DNA from: Variovorax paradoxus
Lineage (GTDB): Bacteria > Pseudomonadota > Gammaproteobacteria > Burkholderiales > Burkholderiaceae_C
Length of the DNA: 64,000 bases
Direction: 5' to 3'
NCBI RefSeq assembly: GCF_000834655.1
Contig: NZ_JXQQ01000136.1
Coordinates: 1 to 64,000 of the forward strand
Shown piece after piece: positions 17,202 through 25,676 of this stretch (within the stretch, counting starts at the first letter, position 1; each line of letters starts with the position of its first letter). The notes under the pieces are model-generated. The model worked only from the letters and a program-made list of their open reading frames with translations. It did not search any database and had not been told where the DNA came from. Made by a program: the position numbers and the translations under genes.

Positions 17202-18077
17202 ATGAACCTGGACCTGGTGCTCATCACCGGCATGTCGGGCTCGGGCAAGTCCGTGGCGCTGCACGCGCTGGAAGACGCCGGCTACTACTGCGTCGACAAC
17301 CTGCCGCCCGAGCTGCTGACTTCGTTCATCGCCTTGCAGCACGAGCAGCAGGCCACGCGCGTGGCGATCGCGATGGACGTGCGCAGCGGCGTGTCGCTGC
17401 CGATCGTGCCGCAGCAGCTCGAGGCGCTGCGCCGCGACGGCGTGTCGCTGCGATCGCTGTTCCTCGATGCGACCACCGACGCGCTGCTGCGCCGCTATTC
17501 GGAAACCCGCCGCCGCCACCCGCTCTCGCGCCAGGAAGGCCGCACCGACGTGCCCGAGCAGCACCGCGTGCTGGTGCAGGCCATCGAACTGGAGCGCGAG
17601 TTGCTGGCCGACCTGCGCGACGGCGCCGACGTGATCGACACCAGCCTCATCCGCCCGGCGCAACTGCAGAGCTACATCAAGGCACTGATTTCCGCGCCGC
17701 AAAGCGCGCTCACGCTGGTGTTCGAATCGTTCGCCTTCAAGCGCGGCGTGCCGCTTGACGCGGACTACGTGTTCGACGTGCGCATGCTGCCCAACCCACA
17801 CTATGTGCCCGCGCTGCGCCCGCTCACGGGCCGCGACACGCCGGTGATCGAATGGCTGCGCGAGCACGAAGACGTGGCGCGCATGTACGACGACATCGAG
17901 CAGTTCCTGTCGCATTGGCTCGATGCGCTGGCGCGCGACCATCGCAGCTACGTCACGGTGGCCATCGGCTGCACCGGCGGGCAGCACCGCTCGGTATTTT
18001 TGGTCGAGCAGCTGGCGCACACGTTCGGCGCCCGCTGGGGTTCGCTCAAGCGGCACCGCGAGCTCGACGCCAGCTAG
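17202..18077 (+). CDS. rapZ: RNase adapter protein RapZ (YvcJ family)
   Basis: A 291-residue P-loop protein. In E. coli RapZ hands the GlmZ small RNA to RNase E; in other bacteria the role is less clear. Walker A GMSGSGKS is at 10-17. DNLPPELL, the FLDA...RRRHPL motif, a conserved DTS and the C-terminal CTGGQHRSVF block are all present. ATG 17202 starts MNLDLVLITG, the standard N-terminus. The gene meets mutY tail to tail, 3 bp apart. No ptsN or hprK lies beside it here, unlike in many proteobacteria. Confidence 0.95.
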   Translation: MNLDLVLITGMSGSGKSVALHALEDAGYYCVDNLPPELLTSFIALQHEQQATRVAIAMDVRSGVSLPIVPQQLEALRRDGVSLRSLFLDATTDALLRRYSETRRRHPLSRQEGRTDVPEQHRVLVQAIELERELLADLRDGADVIDTSLIRPAQLQSYIKALISAPQSALTLVFESFAFKRGVPLDADYVFDVRMLPNPHYVPALRPLTGRDTPVIEWLREHEDVARMYDDIEQFLSHWLDALARDHRSYVTVAIGCTGGQHRSVFLVEQLAHTFGARWGSLKRHRELDAS

Positions 18078-18080
18078 GGC

Positions 18081-19163
18081 CTAGGCTGAGCTTCGGCTCT
18101 CCAGCAGCTTGCGCACCGGCGCGGGCAGTCCCAGCCGAGCCCATTCTTGCGCCTCGACCCAGCGCGCAGCATCGCCCTGCGGTTGCACGCCCTCCAGCAG
18201 CACCGGGTGCAGGTGCAGGTCCTTGTGGGTCAGCACATGCACGAAGGGCGGGAGGTCGTGCGCGCCGCGTTGTGCAGCCGATGGCAAAGCCGCGAGCAGG
18301 TCGTCGCGGCTGTCGAACACCGGCAGGCAATGAAGCCCCGCCCAGATGCCCTTGGCCGGCCGCTTCTCCAGCCAGATGCGGCCCTCTGCATCGCGCGCCA
18401 GCAGCACCCAGAGCGATTGCGCGCTGCGCTTGAGCTTGCGGGTCTTGACGGGATAACGCTCCGGCGCTCCTTCTCGCAGGCCCACGCAGGTCTGGTTGAC
18501 CGGGCAGATCATGCAGCTGGGCTTGCGCGGCAGGCAGACGGTGGCGCCGAGGTCCATCAGCCCCTGCGTGTAGCTCGCAATCGCTTCGCGCTCTTCGGCG
18601 GGCGGAAGCAGTTGCGTCGCCAGGTCCCACAGCGCGCGCTCCTGCGCCGATGAAGACATGTCGCCGCCGAAGCCGAGCACGCGCGTCAGCACGCGCTTCA
18701 CGTTGCCGTCGAGGATGGCCACGCGCTCGCCGAAGCAGAAGGCCGCGATCGCCGCGGCTGTGGAGCGGCCGATGCCCGGCAAGGTCACGAGCTCCGCGGC
18801 GGTGCGCGGAAACTCGCCGCCGAATCGCTCGACCACCTCCTGCGCGCAGCGGTGCATGTTGCGCGCGCGGCTGTAGTAGCCAAGGCCGCTCCAGAGCCCG
18901 AAGACCTCGTCCTCGGTGCCCGCAGCCAGCGCCTTCACATCGGGAAAGCGTTCGAGAAAGCGCGCGAAGTAGCCCAGCACCGTCGTGACCTGCGTCTGCT
19001 GGAGCATCACCTCCGACAGCCAGACGCGGTAAGGGTCGCGGGTGTTCTGCCACGGCAGCTCGCTGCGGCCGTGGCTTCGCTGCCAGCTGACGATCTGCGC
19101 AGCGAAATCCGGCGGCATCTGCAAACCGGCAGCCGACGCGGAAGCGGAACGCTCAGGCCGCAC
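18081..19163 (-). CDS. mutY: A/G-specific adenine glycosylase MutY
   Basis: A 360-residue base-excision repair enzyme that removes adenine opposite 8-oxoguanine. Glu51 in LSEVMLQQTQV and Asp152 in ILDGNVKR are catalytic, LPGIGRSTAAAI (128-139) is the helix-hairpin-helix, and Cys210, 217, 220 and 226 (C-x6-C-x2-C-x5-C) bind the iron-sulfur cluster. A C-terminal NUDIX-like domain (VHVLTHKDLHLHPV) follows. The start overlaps the end of the dynamin-like gene by 11 bp, so the two are translationally coupled. mutM, which acts in the same 8-oxoguanine pathway, lies just beyond. Confidence 0.96.
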   Translation of the reverse strand: MRPERSASASAAGLQMPPDFAAQIVSWQRSHGRSELPWQNTRDPYRVWLSEVMLQQTQVTTVLGYFARFLERFPDVKALAAGTEDEVFGLWSGLGYYSRARNMHRCAQEVVERFGGEFPRTAAELVTLPGIGRSTAAAIAAFCFGERVAILDGNVKRVLTRVLGFGGDMSSSAQERALWDLATQLLPPAEEREAIASYTQGLMDLGATVCLPRKPSCMICPVNQTCVGLREGAPERYPVKTRKLKRSAQSLWVLLARDAEGRIWLEKRPAKGIWAGLHCLPVFDSRDDLLAALPSAAQRGAHDLPPFVHVLTHKDLHLHPVLLEGVQPQGDAARWVEAQEWARLGLPAPVRKLLESRSSA

Positions 19164-21120
19164 GCAACTCGCTGACGGGGGCTGCAGCAGCAGCCTGCGG
19201 CTTGCCTTGCTGCGTGATCAGCGAGGTGAATTCACGCAGGCGGGCATGCAACTCGGCCAGGTTGGTCTCCTGCGCGGCCAGCTCGAGCAGCCGTTCGTCG
19301 AGGTTGCCCGCCGCGTTCTGGATGCGCTCGATCGCCTCGATGCGCTTGCTGAAATTGCGGCGGCGCTCCTTGAGCTGCGCATCGATCTGCGCGCTCGCGC
19401 CCTTGCTCCAGCGCTCGACCTCGGTCATCGCGGCTTCGTTGACCAGACGCAGGCGGCTGGCCAGCGCGCGAACCAGCTTATCGCAGAAATCGGCTTGCGC
19501 GAGCTTGAGCAGGTTGCCCACGCCCAGGTAATGGATGTGGCTCCGCTCGATCTGGCTCAACTCCTGCTCGAAGCCCGTGAGGTCGGGCTCGGCCGGTGCC
19601 TGCAGCGTGAAGCCCTGCTCGGCATTCAGTTGGCGGAAGGTGGCGTGCAGCATCGACTGGATCTCGGCCGTCGTCGCCTGCACTTCGCGCAGGTTGTTGC
19701 GCAGCGAATCGAAGGTCTCGCCATACACCTTGCGCACATTGAGCTTGATGCCGGGGCGCTTGAGCGCCGCCGACAGGCGCACCATGTCGGCCTTGAGCGC
19801 GGTGCGGCCCAGCACGGCATACACCTCGCGCAGCAGCTTGCCCTGCACCGAGCGCAGCGCCAGGATGCGGGTGTTGCTGCCCTCGAACTCGGCGTGTTCC
19901 TGGTCGATGCGCGAGCGCATGTGGCGGATGACCGAGACGTTCTTGCCGCGCAACCCCTGCAGTTCGAGCGCCTGCTCCGACAGGTCGCGCTGGCGCACCT
20001 TCAGGATGCGCTCGGCTTCGGCGCGCAATGCGGTCATGCCGGCATCGACGGCCAGGCGCAGCATGGTCTCGCGCTTGCCGAGCACGCCTTCGCCGAGCAG
20101 GGATTCGAGCGCGGGCAGGCGGCTGGCTTCGAGCAGGCGCGGATCGCGCTGGATCTTGGCCTGCAGGCCCTTCTGCGCGGACACCGGAAGCACTTGCGCG
20201 AGCGGCACGTCGAGCAACCGGGCCGCGCTGTCGCGCTGGCGCTCGATCTGCAGTTCGATTTGCGCGTGGGTGCTCAGCGAGTCCCACATCGTGTCGATCT
20301 TGTTGAGCACGACGAAACGCGTGTCGCCGCCTTCGTCCTCGGTGATGAGGTGTTCGCGCCAGATCGAGAGGTCCGAGCGCGTCACGCCGGTCTCGGCGCC
20401 CAGGATGAAGACCACGGCGTGCGCCTGCGGGATCAGGCTCACCGTCAGCTCGGGCTCGGCGCCGATCGCATTCAGGCCTGGCGTGTCGAGAATGACCAGC
20501 CCCTGCTCCAGCAAGGGGTGCGGCATGTTGAGCACGGCATGGCGCCAGCGCGGGATTTCGACGCGGCCCTCGGCGTCCTGCACGGGGTTGTCGTCGGGCG
20601 TCTCGGGGTTCCAGAAGCCCAGCGCGCGGGCCTCGTCCTTGCTCACCCAGCGGACTTCGGCCACCTTGCCCATGGCCTGGGCCAGCTGCTCGGCGTTGCC
20701 GACCTCGATCGGAATCTCGGTCCAGCGCGTCGACTTCTCGCGCCAGTGGGTCAGCGAATGCGGCTCCAGGCGGGTTTCGATCGGCAGCAGGCGCAGCTTG
20801 GGCGCGATGGCGGGGTCGTAGCCCAGCTCGGTCGGACACATCGTGGTCCGCCCCGCGCTCGCCGGCATGATGCGGCGCCCGTAGTCGGCAAAGAAGATCG
20901 CGTTGATCAGCTCCGACTTGCCGCGTGAGAACTCGGCCACGAAAGCGACCATCACCTTGCTGGTGCGGATCTGCAATTCAAGGCCCCGCAGGCGCTCGGC
21001 CACGGCCTGGTCGAGCAGCTCGTTCTCGGTCAGCCAGCGGGACAGCCACTGCAGCCGATGGGCGAAATTGCTCCGCCACGCACCGTGCTGATCGAGTTGT
21101 TGGTTGAAAGAGCGGCTCAA
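19153..21120 (-). CDS. Dynamin-family GTPase (bacterial dynamin-like protein)
   Basis: A 655-residue protein with a dynamin-type GTPase domain: P-loop AEFSRGKS (62-69; most relatives have Gly at the first place, here Ala), G2 threonines in RTTMCP (91-96), G3 DTPGLN (212-217) and G4 NKID (273-276). A long helical region follows that would form the stalk or coiled coil (about 330-640), with an Ala-rich tail. Bacterial dynamin-like proteins remodel or protect membranes; no membrane segment is obvious here. The gene overlaps mutY downstream by 11 bp. The function of this subgroup is not known to me, and its pairing with mutY is stated from this window only. Confidence 0.85.
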   Translation of the reverse strand: MSRSFNQQLDQHGAWRSNFAHRLQWLSRWLTENELLDQAVAERLRGLELQIRTSKVMVAFVAEFSRGKSELINAIFFADYGRRIMPASAGRTTMCPTELGYDPAIAPKLRLLPIETRLEPHSLTHWREKSTRWTEIPIEVGNAEQLAQAMGKVAEVRWVSKDEARALGFWNPETPDDNPVQDAEGRVEIPRWRHAVLNMPHPLLEQGLVILDTPGLNAIGAEPELTVSLIPQAHAVVFILGAETGVTRSDLSIWREHLITEDEGGDTRFVVLNKIDTMWDSLSTHAQIELQIERQRDSAARLLDVPLAQVLPVSAQKGLQAKIQRDPRLLEASRLPALESLLGEGVLGKRETMLRLAVDAGMTALRAEAERILKVRQRDLSEQALELQGLRGKNVSVIRHMRSRIDQEHAEFEGSNTRILALRSVQGKLLREVYAVLGRTALKADMVRLSAALKRPGIKLNVRKVYGETFDSLRNNLREVQATTAEIQSMLHATFRQLNAEQGFTLQAPAEPDLTGFEQELSQIERSHIHYLGVGNLLKLAQADFCDKLVRALASRLRLVNEAAMTEVERWSKGASAQIDAQLKERRRNFSKRIEAIERIQNAAGNLDERLLELAAQETNLAELHARLREFTSLITQQGKPQAAAAAPVSELRAA

Positions 21121-21208
21121 GGGAAATATGTAAAAAAGAGCTTACAAATATAGCATCGCCAAATGGATAGCGCCTGTTTCCGGGACATTCATTCGCAGGC
21201 GGACCTCG

Positions 21209-22021
21209 CTACTTTTGACAATTGGGACAGAAATAAGTGGAGCGCTGCCCCTGACGCAGTTGCCGGATCGGCGTTGCGCAAACCCGACACGGCTCGCCGG
21301 CCCGGCCGTAAACGGTGGCTTCGAGCTGGAAATAGCCGTTCTGGCCGTCCACGTTGGAGAAGTCGCGCAGCGTGCTGCCGCCCTTCTCAACCGCCCTGGC
21401 CAGAATTTCGCGGACCGCCGCATGGAGCTTGGCCGCCCGCGGCCGGCTGATGCGCGCAGCCGACAGCGTCGGGCGAATGCCGGCCTGGAAGAGCGCCTCC
21501 GACGCATAGATGTTGCCCACCCCCACCACCACGTCGCCCGCCAGGAGCACCTGCTTGACGGCGGTCTTGCGCTTGCGAAGGCCCGCGTGGAAGGCATCGA
21601 GGTCGAACGCGTCGCCCAGCGGCTCCATGCCCAGGCCTCCGAGCAGCTTGATGGCCCAGGGGGCAGCCTCGTCGTCCACATAGACCACGGCGCCGAATCG
21701 GCGCGGGTCGTTCAGGCGCAGAGTCCCGCGGTCGGTGACGAGGTCGAAGTGATCGTGCGTGCCGGGCGGCGGCAGCGACGCATCGAAGCGCAGGCTGCCC
21801 GACATGCCCAGGTGCAGCAGCAGCAGGCCGCGGTCCAGGTCGATCAGCAAATATTTACCGCGCCGCCTCACCTCGCGCACGTGCCGCCCGACCAGTGCCT
21901 CGGGCACCACCATGAGCGCCCAGCGCAAAGGTTTTCCGATGCGAACGGCATCGATGCGCGCGCCGGCGATGCGATCGGCGAATCCGCGGCGGGTGACTTC
22001 GACTTCGGGTAGCTCAGGCAT
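21209..22021 (-). CDS. mutM: Formamidopyrimidine-DNA glycosylase MutM
   Basis: A 270-residue Fpg/MutM that excises 8-oxoguanine and formamidopyrimidines with beta/delta-elimination. MPELPEVEVTRRG gives the catalytic Pro2 and Glu3. Lys in GKYLLIDL, the helix-two-turn-helix VGVGNIYASEALF and the zinc finger C-x2-C-x16-C-x2-C near the C-terminus (CRVC...CPNC) are complete. ATG 22021 was chosen since the Pro must follow the initiator Met; a longer frame exists upstream. It is divergent from the TPR gene, with 70 bp between them. Confidence 0.97.
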   Translation of the reverse strand: MPELPEVEVTRRGFADRIAGARIDAVRIGKPLRWALMVVPEALVGRHVREVRRRGKYLLIDLDRGLLLLHLGMSGSLRFDASLPPPGTHDHFDLVTDRGTLRLNDPRRFGAVVYVDDEAAPWAIKLLGGLGMEPLGDAFDLDAFHAGLRKRKTAVKQVLLAGDVVVGVGNIYASEALFQAGIRPTLSAARISRPRAAKLHAAVREILARAVEKGGSTLRDFSNVDGQNGYFQLEATVYGRAGEPCRVCATPIRQLRQGQRSTYFCPNCQK

Positions 22022-22091
22022 GAAAGTAAAACTCCGACGAAGACGAAGCCCCACGCGACGCTCGTTCAAAAGCCTCGATTATCATGATTCG

Positions 22092-23948
22092 ATGATTCCA
22101 TCGCCCCGCCGACACCGCCTTGCGGCGGCCGCATCTCTCGTGCTGCTGGCTTGCGCGGTGCACGCGCAAACCTCGGATCCCGCCGCCCCCAACAGCCCGG
22201 CGCCCATCATCGAGCGCAACGCGCCGCCCCGGCCGGCTGTCCGGCCCCGGGTCACGCCCCCGAAGCCCGCCAGCGAACCCGCCGCGCAACCGTCGGCGCT
22301 GACCGCCGACCTGTTCTACGAAATCCTGATGGGCGAGATCACCGCCCGCTCCGGCGATCCCGGCTCCGGTTACGCGCTGGTGCTCAATTCGGCACGGCGG
22401 CTGCGCGACGGCAAGTTGTTCCAGCGGGCGGTGGAGATCGCGCTGCAATCGCGCTCCGGCGACGCAGCCCTGGCTGCCGCGCGCGCCTGGCAGGAGACCC
22501 TGCCCACTTCGCGCGACGCACGGCGCATCGAACTGCAGATCCTGATCGCGCTGAACCGCATCGGGGAAACGGTCGAGCCCCTGCGCGCCGAGGTGGCCGC
22601 CACTTCGCAGATCGAACGTCCATTGCTGATGGCGGTGATTGCACGCAACTATTCGCGCGCCTCCGACAAGAAGCTGGCCGCCTCGGTGGTCGAGCGGGCG
22701 TTGGTCGACGAGCTCAAGAGCCCGACCACCGGCGGCCTGGCCTGGGCCACCGTGGGGCGGCTTCGCCTCAATGCCGGGGACAACTCCGGTGCACTGGAGG
22801 CCGCGCGCAAGGGGCAGGAAATCGACCCGGCCTCCGACGCGCCGCCTGCGCTGGCGCTCGAGCTCATCGACTCCAGCCAGCCACTGGCCGAGCCGATCGT
22901 GACGCGCTACCTCGCCAGCAACACCAAGGCCACGCCCGAACTGCGCATCGCCTATGCGCGCGTGCTGGTCGAGAACCGGCGCTACGGCGATGCCCAGACC
23001 CAGCTGCAGGCGCTCACCACGTCGCGGCCCGAACTGGCAGAGCCCTGGCTGTTGCTCGGAAGCCTGCAGATGCAGGCCAAGCAGGACGGCGCGGCGGAGA
23101 CATCGCTCAAGCGCTTCATCGAGCTGTCGGCGAGCCAGAACAAAGACAAGGACAAGGACGCCGATGCGACCGATCGCGGCCGCAGCCTGACCCAGGCCTA
23201 TCTCGCCCTCTCGCAGCTGGCGGAGCGTCGCAAGGACCTCGCGGGCGCGGAGCGCTGGCTCGCACGCATCGACAGCACCGAGGACCTCACCATTGCGCAG
23301 ACCCGCCGCGCGGGCCTGCTGGCACGCCAGGGCAAGCTGCCCCAGGCACGCGAAGTCATCCGCGCCCTGCCGGAGCGGACGCCCGAAGACAAGAAACAGA
23401 AGTTTCTCGCCGAGGTGCAATTGCTGCGTGACGCCAAGCAATACCAGGCCGCGTACGACATGCTGGCGCAGGCTTCCACTGCCACGCCCGACGACGGCGA
23501 CCTGGTCTACGACCAGGCGATGGTGGCCGAGAAGCTGAACCGCCTGGACGACATGGAGCGGCTGCTGCGCCGGCTGATCCAGCTCAAGCCCGAGAGCCAG
23601 AACGCCTACAACGCCCTGGGCTACTCGTTCGCGGATCGCAAGATCCGGCTCGACGAGGCCCGCACGCTCATTCAGAAGGCGGTGCAGCTGGCGCCTGAAG
23701 ACCCTTTCATCGCCGACAGCCTGGGCTGGGTCGAGTTCCGGCTGGGCAACACGGCCGAGGCCATCCGCATCCTGGAGGCGGCCTACAAGACGAGGCCCGA
23801 TCCCGAGATCGGTGCGCACTTCGGCGAAGTGCTGTGGAGCATCGGCCAGAAGGATCGCGCAGTGACGATCTGGAAGGAAGCGCTGTTGAGCGACGCCGAG
23901 AACGAAACCCTGCAGGAAACGCTCAAGCGCCTGCGCGTCAAACCGTGA
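22092..23948 (+). CDS. Exported tetratricopeptide repeat protein
   Basis: A 618-residue protein with a signal peptide (RRHRLAAAASLVLLACAVHAQ), a Pro-rich linker and then TPR-type helical repeats over most of the length. The clearest are the C-terminal units (NAYNALGYSFADRKIRLDEA, then PFIADSLGWVEFRLGNTAEA). It probably acts as a periplasmic or envelope scaffold. The stop overlaps the GTG of lolB by 4 bases (GTGA), so both are translated together; the same order with ispE is common in betaproteobacteria, hinting at a role with outer-membrane lipoprotein sorting. The exact role is unknown. Confidence 0.88.
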   Translation: MIPSPRRHRLAAAASLVLLACAVHAQTSDPAAPNSPAPIIERNAPPRPAVRPRVTPPKPASEPAAQPSALTADLFYEILMGEITARSGDPGSGYALVLNSARRLRDGKLFQRAVEIALQSRSGDAALAAARAWQETLPTSRDARRIELQILIALNRIGETVEPLRAEVAATSQIERPLLMAVIARNYSRASDKKLAASVVERALVDELKSPTTGGLAWATVGRLRLNAGDNSGALEAARKGQEIDPASDAPPALALELIDSSQPLAEPIVTRYLASNTKATPELRIAYARVLVENRRYGDAQTQLQALTTSRPELAEPWLLLGSLQMQAKQDGAAETSLKRFIELSASQNKDKDKDADATDRGRSLTQAYLALSQLAERRKDLAGAERWLARIDSTEDLTIAQTRRAGLLARQGKLPQAREVIRALPERTPEDKKQKFLAEVQLLRDAKQYQAAYDMLAQASTATPDDGDLVYDQAMVAEKLNRLDDMERLLRRLIQLKPESQNAYNALGYSFADRKIRLDEARTLIQKAVQLAPEDPFIADSLGWVEFRLGNTAEAIRILEAAYKTRPDPEIGAHFGEVLWSIGQKDRAVTIWKEALLSDAENETLQETLKRLRVKP

Positions 23949-24466
23949 GGGTTGCCGCTCCTGAGCTGCACGCCGGCCGCCGCGCCTTTCTGGCGGCGGG
24001 CGGAGCTGCTCTCCTTTTGGTAGCAGGCTGCGCCCAGCTGACGGGCGGCTCCTCTGCGCCGCGAGGCGCGGACAGCTGGAGCGGCCGCATGTCGCTTCGC
24101 ATCGACAGCGAACCGGTCCAGACCTTTTCCGCACTCTTCGAGCTGCGCGGCTCGCCCGACGCCGGCGACCTCACGCTGACGACCCCGATCGGCAGCACCC
24201 TGGCCCAGTTGCACTGGGCGCCGGGCGAGGCCCTGCTGAAGAACGGCAGCGACACCCGCCACTTCGACTCCCTCGACGCGCTGATCGAAGCCGCCACCGG
24301 CGCGGCGATCCCGGTCGGCGCGTTGTTCGGCTGGCTCGCAGGGCGCAACGAAAGCGTGCCCGGCTGGCGCCCTGACCTGGGCCAGCTCGCAAACGGGCGC
24401 CTGCAGGCCACGCGAGAATCCCCGAGCCCCCGGGCGGACCTGCGCATCGTGTTCGAGCGGTCATGA
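23945..24466 (+). CDS. lolB: Outer-membrane lipoprotein insertion protein LolB
   Basis: A 173-residue lipoprotein that receives lipoproteins from LolA and inserts them in the outer membrane. The twin-arginine-like start RRAFLAAGGAALLLVAGC ends in a lipobox Cys; the body (SWSGRMSLRIDSEPVQTFSA, then ADLRIVFERS) has the LolA/LolB beta-sheet pattern. GTG 23945 is chosen because it overlaps the upstream stop (GTGA) and puts the signal at the N-terminus. The stop overlaps the ispE ATG by 4 bases. Confidence 0.9.
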   Translation: MRVAAPELHAGRRAFLAAGGAALLLVAGCAQLTGGSSAPRGADSWSGRMSLRIDSEPVQTFSALFELRGSPDAGDLTLTTPIGSTLAQLHWAPGEALLKNGSDTRHFDSLDALIEAATGAAIPVGALFGWLAGRNESVPGWRPDLGQLANGRLQATRESPSPRADLRIVFERS

Positions 24467-25353
24467 AGGCCCTCTACGACCTTCCCGCACCTGCCAAGCT
24501 CAACCTGTTCCTGCACATCACCGGCCGGCGCGACGACAGCTACCACCTGCTGCAGTCGGTCTTCATGCTGATCGACTGGTGCGACACGCTGCACTTCGAG
24601 CTGCGGCGCGACGGCCAGCTGACCCGCGAAGACCTCACGACCGAGCTGCCTGCCGACGACCTCGTCCTGCGTGCCGCCCGTGCGCTGCAGGCCCACGCCG
24701 CGCCCGGGCAGGGCGCGCACATCGGCGTCGCAAAGCATGTGCCGGCGCAGGCGGGCATGGGCGGCGGGTCTTCCGATGCGGCCACCTGCCTGCTGGCGCT
24801 CAACCGCCTGTGGAACCTGAACCTGCCCTTGTCACGCCTCGCGCAGATCGGGCTGAAGCTGGGCGCCGACGTGCCGTTCTTCCTTGGCGGACGCCATGCG
24901 TGGGTCGAAGGCATCGGCGAGCAAATTACGCCCGTCACTCTGCCGTCGGAGCGCTTCGCCGTGGTCAAGCCGACCGAAGGATTGGATACCCGTCTAATTT
25001 TTTCTGCGGATGATCTTGAACGCTCAACTCCTGTTGCTATAATCTCGGGCTTTGCTGCAGATAGCGAACAGCTTGAAGCCAAAAACCTCGCAGACTTCGG
25101 TCACAAGGTTTTCGACTTCGGCCACAACGACCTGCAGCCGGTTGCCCAGCGACTTTGCCCCGCGGTCACCGATGCCATCGAATGGCTCGGCGCCCAAGGT
25201 TTGAAGGCCCGGATGACCGGCTCCGGAAGTTCGGTGTTCGCAAAATTGCCGCAAGGGCCGCATGAAGCGGAACTGGTCGAAGCCCCCGCGGGCTGGCAGG
25301 TTCGTCAGTGCAACAATCTGGCTGTTCATCCTCTCGTAGGTTGGGCAACCTGA
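24463..25353 (+). CDS. ispE: 4-diphosphocytidyl-2-C-methyl-D-erythritol kinase IspE
   Basis: A 296-residue GHMP kinase of the non-mevalonate isoprenoid pathway. PAPAKLNLFLHITGRRDD (N-terminus), the ATP loop VPAQAGMGGGSSDAATCLLA, GADVPFFLGGRHAWVEGIGE and the C-terminal GSGSSVFAKL motif are complete. It overlaps lolB by 4 bases and is followed by the tRNA-Gln gene after 69 bp. The gene order TPR-lolB-ispE-tRNA-Gln-prs is a conserved housekeeping cluster. Confidence 0.97.
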   Translation: MKALYDLPAPAKLNLFLHITGRRDDSYHLLQSVFMLIDWCDTLHFELRRDGQLTREDLTTELPADDLVLRAARALQAHAAPGQGAHIGVAKHVPAQAGMGGGSSDAATCLLALNRLWNLNLPLSRLAQIGLKLGADVPFFLGGRHAWVEGIGEQITPVTLPSERFAVVKPTEGLDTRLIFSADDLERSTPVAIISGFAADSEQLEAKNLADFGHKVFDFGHNDLQPVAQRLCPAVTDAIEWLGAQGLKARMTGSGSSVFAKLPQGPHEAELVEAPAGWQVRQCNNLAVHPLVGWAT

Positions 25354-25422
25354 AATGGTCGGATCGTTTGTTCGGTCCGACGCGACATATATCGGTTGAT
25401 GGTGCAAACCGTCGACCCGTGT

Positions 25423-25499
25423 AGGGGAGTCGCCAAGCTGGTTAAGGCACTGGATTTTGATTCCAGCATGCAAAGGTTCGAATCCTTTCTCCCCTGCCA
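25423..25499 (+). tRNA. tRNA-Gln (TTG anticodon)
   Basis: A 77-nt cloverleaf. The acceptor AGGGGAG pairs fully with CTCCCCT, the anticodon arm CTGGA-TTTTGAT-TCCAG carries TTG, the T arm is AAAGG-TTCGAAT-CCTTT and CCA is encoded. It lies between ispE and prs, its usual neighbours in this group, and is followed by two hairpins. Confidence 0.96.
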
Positions 25500-25510
25500 A
25501 ACCTATTGAA

Positions 25511-25540
25511 ACTGCGGTCTAAGCCCCGCAGTGCTTTTTT
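25511..25540 (+). terminator. Rho-independent terminator after tRNA-Gln (first)
   Basis: ACTGCGG and CCGCAGT form a 7-bp stem around an 8-base loop, followed within two bases by six T. It ends the ispE/tRNA transcript, 11 bases after the CCA. Confidence 0.8.
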
Positions 25541-25544
25541 GAAA

Positions 25545-25573
25545 ACTGCGGCCTGATGGCCGCAGTGTTTCTT
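25545..25573 (+). terminator. Second hairpin terminator after tRNA-Gln
   Basis: ACTGCGGCC-TGAT-GGCCGCAGT is a 9-bp perfect stem, followed by GTTTCTT. It repeats the stem sequence of the preceding terminator (ACTGCGG), so the two could also pair with each other; together they make a strong stop before prs. Confidence 0.7.
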
Positions 25574-25676
25574 CTGCAGCACACCCGCTGCAATAATCGG
25601 CAGCCCACGGGCCGCCACGACTCAAAACCTTTTGGCGGCTTCCTCAAAGCCAATTTCGCACTGCCGGGACGCGCTC

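Noticed and set aside
15482..17248. 588-codon minus-strand frame over recN
   Set aside because: Composition is that of an antisense frame and RecN motifs are complete on the plus strand.
22014..24134. 706-codon minus-strand frame over the TPR gene
   Set aside because: Antisense of a well-supported exported TPR gene; no motif, no ribosome site.
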